Positions 40,373 to 51,324 of a stretch of 64,000 nucleotides of DNA are shown here, piece by piece. Within the stretch, counting starts at the first letter, position 1; every line of letters begins with the position of its first letter. This DNA comes from Botryosphaeria dothidea (Eukaryota > Ascomycota > Dothideomycetes > Botryosphaeriales > Botryosphaeriaceae): positions 930,001-994,000 of the forward strand of contig WWBZ02000007.1 in assembly GCA_011503125.2 (NCBI GenBank), given 5' to 3'. The translations under genes were made by a program, and so were the position numbers. The notes beneath the pieces were generated by a model. The model did no database searches and had not been told where the DNA came from. It saw only the letters and a program-made list of their open reading frames with translations.

Positions 40373-41751
40373 GGCTGTCTTGCTGATTGTTCAAAAGAAG
40401 TGGATATGTGGTAGGTTTGTGTTCCAGAGAACCCAGAGACCTTGGGTGGCACTGCTTAAGTATGAAGGAAGGTAGGTCTCTTCCTTCACCACAAAGACCG
40501 AGGATGGATCATGATTCAATCTGGTGCCAGAAGGCAATGGCCCTGATGGCCCCGTGTCAATGGCTGAGCCTATGCGGGAAGCGGGACAGCTGGTCGTGCC
40601 TCCTCCGCCTGAATCCTTCTCATCTCAGACACCAGAAAATAGGGACCTGAGAACATGGCGCAACGTCAGGATGAGTGTTGGTAGTTTTCCGAATCTGTGC
40701 GCAGCGTGCACCGCACATCTGCTGAGTCAATAGAGGACTCACAGATTTGCACTGTAGGGCTACAGGCCATACCAGCGGAGGATTGGAAGGAGTAAGCCGA
40801 GAGTGGGGTCCTTGCCTCCAAAGGCGTGGGCAGATTCTGGCTAGAATCTCGGCGTGCACGGCCATCGTGTCGGCCATTTTCAGCCCTGTGGCATGGCCCT
40901 GAAGAATACGTGTGGGGAAGGGTCTTGGTGGCAGGATCTTTCACCAGGGCGGCCTCTCGCCTGCTGCGCCACACCTTATCCACAACTCCAACACTTCGAG
41001 AACTCGGAACATCCCACCATCCCCTCTAAGCCCCAGTTCACTGACTCGAACACCAAGTTCGATATGCCATCGGCGCGCTCCTATATCTAAAATTGTTATC
41101 CTGCGCCGCCACAGCACAGAGCTTCCGGGAGGGCCCGCGCAGAGGCCGAAGCCCATGCAGCGCCGCGCCGCGCGTCTTGCCCATTTCCTTCACAACCTTG
41201 TGCGATATTGGCAACTTCTAGAATAGAGAGGTCCTGGTAGGGTGCATGTGCAGTAAAGGTGCGATGGTGCTGTTCTTGCAATTATTGTGGCGAACCTTAT
41301 CGGTGGCGGAGTAGGAGGGGTGCCGGGTGGCGCAGAAACCGGCACTGCCGAAGGAGCCGTCAGGATGTCCAGGCCGGTAGACGATGTGTGCCTAATGCGT
41401 GAGCAAGTTAATATTAGATGTGAGAATGACACTTGGAGCAGCGTCTACATGTTGGTTACGGGCACGGTCCGAACCAGAAAAGCCAAACTATCCTCTAGTC
41501 ATTTCTTCGACATGTCCCGCAGGCATCAAAAAATCATCGGGAATGATTTGGGAAGACCGGAAACGACAGAATTAATTTCTTGCGGCCTCCCAGGCAGGCT
41601 GCCGTTGACGTCGTTGCAACAAGTTTGAAGCACAGTCGAACCACTCGGAGCGAGCCTGATACCAAAGAAACACGTTGTGATCCACGGGCAGCTGAAGCAT
41701 TCATCAGTATGCCCATGTAATTTCACTTTTTTGACACTTACATCCGGATGA
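40373..41751. other. Intergenic, 1.4 kb
   Basis: Upstream region of the acyltransferase gene (minus). Short frames at 41287-41628 (plus) and 41526-41726 (minus) show no domain. Nothing convincing was found. Confidence 0.5.
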
Positions 41752-42186
41752 ATGCCTCAGCTCCCCATGCTCGGGGGTTCTTCTGTGCTCCTTCCTCGCG
41801 ATTCTATAATCCTCGGTGCCGTTTGGCACGCCAATTGCGTCATGCCGCATTACCCGTGGGAGGAAATCTATGGGCATCCGCTCGGAAAGGACCCAATAAG
41901 CACCGAGTATGGCAAATTTGCTGCAAAGTTCATCAGCATCAAAGATTGAACTACAAATACTGAAGAGGTGGTTCGCATATACAACGCTGTTTGTAGTCAG
42001 GTCGACTCCATTGTGGGCAGCGAATTGAGTGCTGAGTACGGAACAGTCGATAGCCTCGAGGAATTGAAGAAGCTACATCCATTTGACGATATATTCTGGC
42101 CAGTAACCGAAGCTCGTATGCAGGATCCAGTACCATTGGCGCCAGCATCTGCCTATTCCCAAAAAAAGAGCCCTGAATCAGCTTGA
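41752..42186 (+). pseudogene. Decayed ORF of unknown family
   Basis: Two stretches in the same frame, 41752-41946 and 41950-42186, are separated by a single TGA (41947-41949). The first reads GGSSVLLPRDSIILGAVWHA...HYPWEEIYGHPLGKDPISTE, the second NAVCSQVDSIVGSELSAEYG...EELKKLHPFDDIFWPVTEAR. Both look protein-like in composition. A remnant gene broken by one nonsense codon is the simplest reading; an unseen short intron around the TGA is the alternative. No family was recognised, and the 5' end is unclear. Confidence 0.3.
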
Positions 42187-42619
42187 CTTTCGATTTTTAG
42201 AAATAATGGACTGCTCGGAAAGGGCGTTTTTGACGGAGTGCCGTGAGGGAAGAACCAACGGGAAATAACTGCGAGAGTGTGGTATTAACTTCGGCATATT
42301 GATTTGGGCTCACGCGATCCCCTGTGTTGGTGCTATTCGATTGAACCTTTATAAAAGCAAATCGAATAGACTACAGGCTCTCATTGCTTCATCTCCAATG
42401 TAGAAATGATTGATCCATATGAATTTTTGAGCAAAAGCCATGCACAAAAAAACCAACTCCGTTCCAAATGCGTCTTCGAGGTATACAGCAAAAGCCAGAA
42501 AATAAAAGTATAATTCTTTAGGGCACCGTTCCATCCACTTACCGAAATCTCACATCCAGGTCCTCAACTTCTCGTCTCCAGCAGTATAATTACCCCCAGC
42601 CTTCATTTCTTCTTACACT
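42187..42619. other. Intergenic, 433 bases
   Basis: Convergent gap before the acyltransferase at 42620. AT-rich. No gene was recognised. Confidence 0.6.
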
Positions 42620-43972
42620 TTACAATTCCTTCTTGACGGCCGGCTTGTGGCCCGCACCCGACGCCTTCAACGCAATAGGCTCGCCCTTCTCGCTGTGCGC
42701 CAATTCCTGAAGGGCCTTGAACATGGCATCCCTGGTCTCGGTGGTGAGACGGTCGACGTCTGCGGCAGTGAGACCTTTGGTGTGAACCGGGGGAAGAACT
42801 GAGACACAAGCATAGTCAGCACCGATCCTCATTCCAAAACATAACTCAGGACGCAAGGAAGTGACGTGTTGACTCACCCTTAACTGGGATGGTTCCGCTG
42901 TTGAAGACCTTCTTCTTGATGTTCAGAACGTTGCTGTAGTTGGCGACGGCAATCGGCACGATGGGGACCTGAGCTTGAACCGCGAGGTGGAAAGCGCCCT
43001 TCTTGAAAGGAAGGAGCTCCGGACCTTCGGCGTAGGAGCGAGTGCCCTCGGGGAAGATGAATACGTTCTGCTTCTGGTTGCGCATGTAGTTGGCTGCACC
43101 GTCGAAGGCAGCACGGGCGGTCTTGCTGTTGCCGCGGTCGATAAAGACGGACTTGGAGAGGGTCACTAGAGGAAATGACGTGGTTAGACAGTGGCGGTAC
43201 AGCAGACAAATCAGCAAGGGCATGACTCACTGAACCATCCCAGGAAAGGCGTGTACTTCAAGCTCTTCTTAGCGGTGACACTGGTGTACTTGGGGAAGAC
43301 GCAGCCAAGCATGAGGACATCGAGCTCACTAGCAGCATGATGTTAGTCATTTGCTGTTCCACACAGACACGGTCTCTGATTGCAACCCAGAGCCCTCGGA
43401 GAAGCCCGGAGCCTCTCACGGCCTGCCAGCACAGCCCCCTTGCCCCGATATATTCCCATGCACTCCCCACAATTTCCCCAGATCTCCCTCCAACACCTCC
43501 GAACGCTCCGTGCTCCTGCACGAAGCTCCCCAGCATCGAAACACTCCAGTCTTGGACCTGCAGCCGTATCATATCCTTCCCACACCATATCCCTCCCACA
43601 AGCCTCACACTCAAAAAAGACGAAAAGAAGAAAAAAGCAAGTCACTCACGTCTGGTGATTCCCCACGAGCACCGCCGGTCTACCCGCGAGGTGCTCCTCG
43701 CCCTCGACGACGACGAAGCTCACGCCCGTGCTGAACCACATGATCCACTTGAACGCGCGCGCCGTCGTCCACTGCGACAGGCCGCCGTACCCGACCGCGC
43801 GCAACACCACGCTCGACACGACGCCGTAGCACGCCGCCACGACCAGGCACGTTATCGACGCGATGGCGCGCGCGGCGAACGCCAGCATCTTGACGGGTAG
43901 GACGAGCGCGAGGGCGTGCAGGACGAGGGGCGAGAGGAGGACGAGGGCGAGGGCGCGGAGGAGGGCGCCCAT
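42620..43972 (-). CDS. slc1: 1-acyl-sn-glycerol-3-phosphate acyltransferase (PlsC/Slc1)
   Basis: Four exons: 43972-43650, 43328-43231, 43165-42878 and 42798-42620, 295 aa. Two N-terminal hydrophobic segments anchor it in the ER membrane. The catalytic block I NHQTELD is split between exons 1 and 2. Then come FPKYTSVTAKKSLKYTPFLG, VFIDRGNSKTA, block III FIFPEGTRSYAEG and VPIVPIAVANYSN. The enzyme acylates lysophosphatidate to phosphatidate in glycerolipid synthesis. Length matches yeast Slc1 (about 303 aa). All three introns have GTGAGT donors. Intron 1 is long (321 bases) and C-rich. Confidence 0.94.
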
Positions 43973-45360
43973 CGGAGCGGGAGGAGCGGTGTGAAAGAAA
44001 GGACGGCGAGGGGGAGTATGGATGGGGCGTTCCCGCTTGCGGAAGGTACGGCGCGGCGGAACTCGCTGGAGGAGGCGGGAGGAGATGCGCTGCTGTGGTC
44101 ACGGAAGTTGGTTGTGCGCGCTGGGGTGTTGTTCCAGCGCCTCTTGCTTTTTTCCCCTAGCTGGTGTGGTGGTGGGCAGTGTAGGAGAAGGCGGAGCGTT
44201 GGGCGGAAGAGCTTGCGCCGAGGTAGGTCAGTCGAGAGGGGTGCCCGGCGCGTGATGGAGGGGAAATTTTTGGCTTCTACCGCCGATGTCCCGCTCAATG
44301 AGCTCTGCAGCGACGGGCAAGCAATTGTGGGTTTGAGCGACGAGGCGGGACAAAGAAGAGACGAGGAGGCTGTGGGGAGAGCGTTTGGAGGAGCGCGGAG
44401 CGAGGTAGGACTCAGTCGGCAACAGTTGTGTTGAGGTGGGATGGCCGGAGCTGGGCGCTTTTTTCTGTTGCCGACGGGTTGGGATGCGAGCTGGGCAGCA
44501 GTCCACAGCCGGGCGGTGAGCGAGCTTGGATTGCAGGGATCCACGGAGCTTGGATCCAGCTCTTGTTTACTGGTCGGCCGCCTGCAGCACCTGATCTCCT
44601 GCGTCCAAAGAGCATGCTGCGCAACCCCAAGCATGCACTATTCACAGATGCACCTGCATCTTGCTTTGTCTGTATGCGACCGCCGAGTCTGGTCATCACG
44701 CGACCTGGAAACCGCTCGATCCACGCACAGGGCGCTGCCAATCAACGAGGCTGTTGTTCAAGGCTCCGGTCCCGTCAACATTATCCGGGCGTGCGAATCC
44801 TGCTACAGAAAACTACATGATTCAACCCTTGCTGTCCGTGAAGCCAAAAACCCAAATCCATCCTGCCTCCCAAGTTGCCATCATTCCATCTGCCTCGGTT
44901 AGACGTACTGTACAGTGACGAGTAAAGGTGGGTTCCCTTCCATTCACGAAATCCATCAAAACGCCAACCCAATGCATGCTTCCAAAAGAGAGAGGCCCTC
45001 ACGGACCAAAGACAGGTAAAAATAATCCATGCAACGCCGACATGCTCGCTTTGCTGAAATCAGATTTTGAGGAGAGCTTGTGGTCGTTTTTCATCCAATC
45101 GTCATGCGTCCAATCAGGATGAAGCGACTACTGCTATGTTGGGGTTATGCATTGCTAGAGGTGCAGCCCAGTACGCCAGCTCGTACCATCATTCTGCACC
45201 GTTTTGTTGGGTATGCCATGCAAGACGACAAATTTTGACCACATTGTAATGCAGAGGGATGGAAAGGCGGTGAAGTGGGCACTCCCATCAACCGTGGAAA
45301 CGGGTGGTATAACTGAAACTCCAAATGACCTTCAGACGATAAAAATGCAGAGAAGGCCGT
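43973..45360. other. Intergenic, 1.39 kb
   Basis: Promoter of the slc1-type gene (minus) and 3' flank of cdc27 (minus). Several short open frames on both strands lack coding character. Nothing else was recognised. Confidence 0.55.
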
Positions 45361-47971
45361 TCACGAGCCGTCGTCATCGTCATCGTACTCGTCATCTTCG
45401 TCGTCCTCCAATGACTCCATCGCCTCCTTGATGTACTGCGCAGCCTAGCAGCAAATTAGTATGCACATATTCGAAACACAACAGCATCAAAACATACCTT
45501 CGGATCCAAATTGAGCGCAATGGTGAAGTGTCTGATCGCGCTCGTCTTGTCCCTCATCATCTTGTACAGCTTGCCCAGCATGAAGTGGACATTGGCCTCG
45601 TCAGGTGCCAAATCTTTCAAGACCTCAAGCTCTTCAAGCGCCTGCCTAGTCTTCCTGAGGTTCATCAAAACTCTTGCCTTCTTGAATCGTGCCAAAGCGC
45701 TTTCTTTATCGAGACGACAAGCCTCGTTGTATTGCAACAGGGCAGCCTGTGGCTTCCGCATCCTCTCGAGAACGACGCCGATGCAAACCAGGAGCACAGG
45801 GTTTCTCGGATTGATGTGATGTGCGTTCTTGTAGTGCTTCTCAGCGATTTCATACTTGCCCATCTTCTCATAAACCCGGCCCAGACCATACCAGCCATTG
45901 TAGTGCCGACTGTCTGCTGCTATAGCACTGCGATAGGCGAATAATGCCTTATCAAACTCCTCGTTTGCGACATGCTCGTGGCCCTGCAGAGTAAAAGCGT
46001 AGGCAAACTTGGGATCCAATTGAGTCGCACGGCGGAAGCACTTTACTGCTTGGTCGTGTTCACGTTGAAGAGAGAATGAGTTTCCAATGGCACACCAAGC
46101 CTGCGGGGAAAGCCGATCTGCCTCGATGAGTTCGTGAGCGAGGTAAGCAAGATCAGTCTCGCTCTTCGTATGCCAGAGTACTGTCGAGTAGACTTCCATG
46201 TCCTCCATTCGAGAGGGGGCAATCCTCTTGACTCTCTCGAATACTTCCGCAGCTTCATTATACTTCGCTTGCTCGTACTTGGCCCGTCCCATCTGTGCCA
46301 GCACCCAAGGCGTCTCTCGTTGCAAGACCGGAAGTGAGTTGAAATCATCCCAGGCAGACTGAGAGGAATAGCGGCTAAGAAGATAGTACCCGCTTCCCAG
46401 TTTGCCAAAGAGGTCTAGAAGCCATTGTAAGGCTTCCTTCTCCTTTGAAAGTTCCTGGGATACAGCCGATTGCGGCTGCTTCTGGGGTACGGTCGTGGTG
46501 GTGTTTCCGCCTAGGGTGGTTTGCGAGCGGCTCTCTTTCAAATCCCGGTCGGTGACTTCGATAGGTTTTCTATTGCCGCTTATTACTCTCCCCACCGCTG
46601 AGGTACCGGCTCTGCTACTCCTTGCTGCTGTTGGTAGCTTGGCTCTCCTCAACTCTCTCTTTTCCCTGTCCTGCGTCTCTGCAGACCTTCCAGCAGCCAT
46701 CGCTCGGCTCCCAGAGGGTCGTATGTGATCTTGCACTGATTGCATCAGTCGGTGACTCCTTCTCGGTTGACTGGCAGCATTGCTGGCACTAGTGCTTGCA
46801 TGCGCCATATTACCGGAAACTGTTCGCTTCTGCGCTCCTGCGGTGGATGGCTTGACAGGTTCCGCATGATCGCTTGAATCAGTTCCAGACCTACCCCGGC
46901 TTCGTGTGGTTATCGATTTCATTCTGGGCACGTCGATTCCAGAGTCTGTCATGGCTGGCACCTGCCGCGGCTTCCTCGCTGGCGCGTGTGGTGGTTCTGC
47001 GCTTGGCACTCGACTCATCGGTGCACCACCTGCATCGCCCATCATCACGTCTTCGTCGTAGGAGCCTCCTCCATTTGCGACCGGAGTTTCCGCATCAGAT
47101 CCGGATAGGCCATTTACGTTTGATGAGAAGGCGTTCAGTTTTGCGAACAAACCACCTCCATTCCTATGGCCATTCTCTGCGCGGCCTGAGTTGAACGGGT
47201 CAGGAGTGAAAACTCCACTCGACGGGTTAGCCGCATTTCCCGGTGGAGAATCAGGCAGTGCGCTGGTTGCTGATAAAAGTGCTGACATTTCGGGTGTCAT
47301 CTTGAAGACATTAGAGGGACGGACAACGGCGCCTGCTTAATGTTAGTACCTGCAGATCCTGTAACGAATCGGGGATGTCTACCACTATCGCAAAGGTCGA
47401 GGAATGCATCCCACATGAAGGGATTAAGCTTCAACGACTCGGCGTAGCATGCAATTGCCTTACTGGCGTCGCCGTGCGCTCGCCACAGCTTTCCCAAAAG
47501 GCAGTTGACGGCTGCCGCGTCTGGCCAGTGACGTCTTGATGTCTCCGAATGTTTGTCTAGCGAGATAAGACTGCGTTAGGATGTGTTGCTCTCTTTTCAA
47601 TGAGCATCCCCATGTCTGAAAGTGCACTTACTCCAGTGATTCCGGCCACCCCAGAAGCCTCTCGCGCGGTCCAGCGCTGTTATGCCCTCAGGGTAGCGTT
47701 CCAGGCCCAAACAAGCTTGCGCAAAGACATATGCGCAACCAAGGTGCTGCCCTCGGAATCCCTTTTCGCGGCTGTAGTCGTACGCAGCCTTCAAGCGGCC
47801 GAGGCGGAGGTGACAGAGCGCAAGCAAATGTGCAGCGTCGGCGCTACGCGGTTCCTGTGCATGCAGACGACTGGCGAGGAATAATGCGTTCTGAACAAGG
47901 TCATTGTCAAGGTGGTAATAGATAAGTTGTCGCAGCTGGGTAGCGACGTAGGAGTTCGGTGTAGGAGACAT
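45361..47971 (-). CDS. cdc27: Anaphase-promoting complex subunit Cdc27/APC3 (BimA)
   Basis: Four exons: 47971-47632, 47556-47383, 47332-45498 and 45444-45361, 810 aa. N-terminal TPRs start SYVATQLRQLIYYHLDNDLV and pass through ADAAHLLALCHLRLGRLKAA, NKHSETSRRHWPDAAAVNCL and LNPFMWDAFLDLCD. A Ser-rich disordered middle (about 180-460) is followed by a TPR array from about 465 to 780, including LSPQAWCAIGNSFSLQREHD, KFAYAFTLQGHEHVANEEFD, NGWYGLGRVYEKMGKYEIAE and ALARFKKARVLMNLRKTRQA. The end is an acidic tail. Cdc27 is the APC/C scaffold subunit that binds Cdc20/Cdh1 tails. Introns are textbook, with one TACTAAC branch point. The frame stays open upstream of 47971 to 48799, but that part is not conserved-looking. 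Confidence 0.95.
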
Positions 47972-48633
47972 GGCGGCGGAAGGTGCGTCGAGGATGTCGA
48001 CGACGGAGACGGAGGTGGTCGCGGGATGAGATCGAGGACGGAGGAAAGCTCGTGAGAGCTTCGAGGATAGGCGCGAGTAAGGTCGGGAGGTTGCGGCGTG
48101 GTTACGCCATGAATGCAGGCCTGAGTTGTCGCAAGACCAGAACCGGGGTGTTTGTGTACAGGCCGGCAGCCACGACAAAGCGGAGCGACGCAGGCTCAGC
48201 GGAGATGCACGCGGCGCGGCGGTCGGAAGCGGCGCGGTCAACGTACAGCCATGAAGGCTGGGAGGTGCAAGAAGGTGGCGGGTTGCGCAGGCAGGGCAGC
48301 GTGGCGTGAAGCGAGAAATGGGTGGCCGAGGCGCGATTGTGATGGCTAGTCTCGTCGCTGGTTGTCTGTTGTTGTGCAGGGCCAGCGGTTGGCGGGCAGG
48401 CTCCCGTCGATCTTTTAGCGCTTCCGGCAAGCGCTCAGCTGCCCGAGAGACTGCCCGCCCAAACGTCACCCCAGCCAAAAAGTCACACATCCCACGCCGG
48501 TAACTGCTGTCTCGCTCCCACAAACGCCATCCTCTGCAGGAGAAGCTGCCGGCACATACGCAGCCGCTGCGCATCAAACCAACCACATCTCCTTCGCTCG
48601 TACCTCTCGAGACGCCGCAACAACCCTCCAACA
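47972..48633. other. Divergent promoter region, 660 bases
   Basis: Shared by cdc27 (minus) and the snd2-type gene (plus). An open frame in the cdc27 frame covers it but reads as untranslated leader. Confidence 0.6.
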
Positions 48634-49415
48634 ATGGCTCAGGTACGCTATCCCTGCCAGCTGTCAATTTTCCCTTCATGCGAACGCCCTTCTTGAGATG
48701 AACATACTCGAAACCCATGCTCAATCGCATGCACATATCGTGTTCTCCCTCAATCGCGAATCGAAACAAACTCTTCTCGCCACTTCTGCAAGCTTCCACG
48801 TCACCCGCTCAACTCTGACCGTCTTCTAGAAATCGCAAAAACAGCTAGCCGCGCGCAACAAGGAACAGCTGAATCGCACACTCTTGATCTCCCTCGGCAT
48901 TCACGCCTTTTTCCTTCTCTCGAAGTTTCTCTTCTCGAAGACGTGGTCCAGGCGATCTATTATCGTGTACATACTATGCTCGCTGCCTTCATGGGTCATT
49001 CAATTCTGGTTTGAGCGCATTGCGCGCCCCACCTACGACAAGGAAACTGGTCAGCTCCGCCGCGCTGGAGAAGACCTGGAGGCGCGCGGTCTGACTGAGT
49101 GGATGTGGGATGTGCTGTACTGGACGTTCGGCTGTGTAATTATGGTCGCCGCAGTCGGCGATGGTGCATGGTGGCTTTGGGTAAGTGTTTTTTTTGTGCC
49201 TCTAAAAGGTCAAAATCATGGAGATCTAATATTTTCAGACTATTGTTCCCCTCTACTCCGCGTACCTGGCATACACGACGTTCATTGGCGCAAGGCAGAG
49301 TATGGCTGGGCTTACGGGAGCTGGCGGTCCTGACCCTGCCCAGGGCGTTTCTTCGGGCAGCAAGAGACAGCAGAAGCTGGAGAAGCGGGGTGGTCAGAAG
49401 GTGCAGTACAGGTAA
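48634..49415 (+). CDS. snd2: SRP-independent targeting protein Snd2 (TMEM208 family)
   Basis: Three exons: 48634-48642, 48830-49180 and 49239-49415, 178 aa. The first exon is only nine bases (MAQ). The protein reads KSQKQLAARNKEQLNRTLLI, then several hydrophobic helices with SIIVYILCSLPSWVIQFWFE, IARPTYDKETGQLRRAGEDL, GLTEWMWDVLYWTFGC and TIVPLYSAYLAYTTFIGARQ, and a basic end rich in Gln/Lys. This matches TMEM208/Snd2, an ER membrane protein in the SND pathway that inserts proteins independently of SRP. Length fits the family (about 175 aa). Donors are GTACGC and GTAAGT. Confidence 0.92.
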
Positions 49416-49643
49416 AGTCATGGAAGAGCGCGAGCGCGAGAAAATCATTTGCATAGAAAGTAATCTCAACCTATTTGATTCAAGACTAACAAAAGAAACC
49501 AAACCCGCAATCTGACTTAATGTGAGAGACAGCCCTCAGAACGCCTTTGTCCCAGAATTCCTATATATGAAGAGGACTAGTAATGATCTCTCGACTGTGT
49601 CTCTCACTACGGCTTTCCTAAGGGTACTGTGTCTTCTGACAAC

Positions 49644-50738
49644 TTAGTTGTTCTGCTGGCTGTTCAGGATGCGGAGGATGGCCAAGAACAAGTTGATGAT
49701 GTCCAGGTACAGGGACATAGCGGCAGCGATCTCCTCCTCGACGTGGTAGTGACGCATAATCAACTGAGTATCGACAAGGATGTAACCGCTGAAGATAAGT
49801 GCTGCAACAATGCCATATCCGAGCTCGACCTTGCTGTTGTAAGGAAAGAAGGCCGACATGAAGCCAAAGATGATCAAAATCCAGATCGCACCGAAAAGGT
49901 AAGGAATCCAGGAAGTAAAGTCATACTTGGTTTGGCAGGCGAAAAGGGACAGGGCAACAAAGATAGCCAGAGTGAAGACTAGAGCCTCCAAGACGATCGT
50001 GGCCTCATAGTAAGATGTGATGACGGAAATGGAATAGGCCTCAAGAATGGTGAATCCGGAGAGAAACAACAAGTTGGTCGGATAGGACTTGCGCTTCCAG
50101 AATGTGAGCAGCATGAAACCGATGGCACCGAAGAGCGAGATCCACATCATCGATTGGTGGGCCTGAATCCAGTGCTTGTAGCCTTCGCTGAGGAACGAGA
50201 TAGAACTCAGGATAGTAGTTGCAAGAAGCTGGACGGTCCTAGTAAATGCTGTCAGCACTCATGTTCTTCGTCTACAACCCATGAATTTATTGAGACTATT
50301 GCTTCGCCTCTCCATCAGGACATGCTCCAACCCAACGCTATACCACCTTCTGAATGCGCTCGCATGTCCCGATGTAACTGCATATAGTCTCCTCGATGTG
50401 GATGCGGGGACTCACAGGATGGCGTAGACCTTCCGGATAAATTGCATGCGAATGTCCAAGGTCGCCTCAGCGACGACGCCTCCGAACTGCGCGATAGTTA
50501 ATGAAGGTCCTGCGCGCAGCTAGGAAGTATTCCTTACCTTGAAATCATCCGGCACATTGTCATATTCGCCACGAGCGACACCGGAGAGCAGGGCGGCGTT
50601 GGTGGCAGCTTCAGCCTCGTATGCGGGTGGCGCCTGGCTGAAGCCCGCCTGCTGCTCGTCCTCGAACGAGTCGCGCTGGGGAGCGGGCTGGTACTTGGTA
50701 TTCGCGGCCATCGTGCTGTAATTCTGATTGTGGCTCAT
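49644..50738 (-). CDS. BAX inhibitor-1 / TMBIM family protein (Bxi1-like)
   Basis: Three exons: 50738-50538, 50486-50416 and 50238-49644, 288 aa. The cytosolic N-terminus is Pro/Gln/Ala-rich with a PPAYE motif. Six to seven membrane helices follow: IRMQFIRKVYAILTVQLLAT, MMWISLFGAIGFMLLTFWKR, SYPTNLLFLSGFTILEAYSI, ALVFTLAIFVALSLFACQTK, FTSWIPYLFGAIWILIIFGF, GIVAALIFSGYILVDTQLIM and IAAAMSLYLDIINLFLAILR. The conserved DTQLI and YLDIINLF motifs with their acidic residues are those of the pH-dependent Ca2+ leak pore in this family. Yeast Bxi1 acts in the ER unfolded-protein and death response. Intron 2 is 177 bases; intron 1 is short with a GTAAGG donor. Confidence 0.93.
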
Positions 50739-51324
50739 GTGTGAGTTCGAGGGGAGTTGGCGTGGCGTGCGATGTTGAGGAGAGGTGGTAGGGTATGCGA
50801 GATTGCGCCGGGGACGGACAGTGGAGGAAGGATGACGCGCGCCTACTTAGCTTTGTTGCAACGCGGGGGCTGAGGCTCAGGCAGAAGATGCTGGAATGCG
50901 CCCAACGCGAGGCACAGCAAACCAACGTCAGTACGCGCCTCCACGTGTTGATCGCTATTCAAAGGGTCTTCAGCGGCGACCAGGATGCGCAGTTGTCGCC
51001 TCGTGCATCATGCAGCTGGGTCCTGGGCTGGGCGGGGAGCTCAGGCCGGGCAGCACGATCGGCGGCGGTGCGCGCCCTGGAGGCGCCAAGCTTTGGCCTC
51101 AGGCATGTGTTTGAACAGCGCGTCCTCCCCAGAAACGCCGCCAGCGCGACAGGAGATGAGCCAAACACCTCTCCGCCAACCCCCACACACCGCCCACGAC
51201 CCGATTCATCGCGCCACCGTCATGTCCACATAGACTCTGCGCCCTGCCTGCACCGAGTCTGACCCTCCATTGAGCACCGCAAAGCCCCTTTCGGCGCCCG
51301 CCCACCGCGTTCCCAACGCCCGCC
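50739..51324. other. Divergent promoter region, 586 bases
   Basis: Shared by the BAX-inhibitor-1 gene (minus) and the dynein light intermediate chain gene (plus). No gene was recognised. Confidence 0.6.

Noticed and set aside
47972..48799. Upstream extension of the cdc27 frame
   Set aside because: Cdc27 proteins start at the SYVATQLRQLIYYHLD segment; the extension is Arg/Pro/Ser-rich and runs into the snd2 promoter and first exon.
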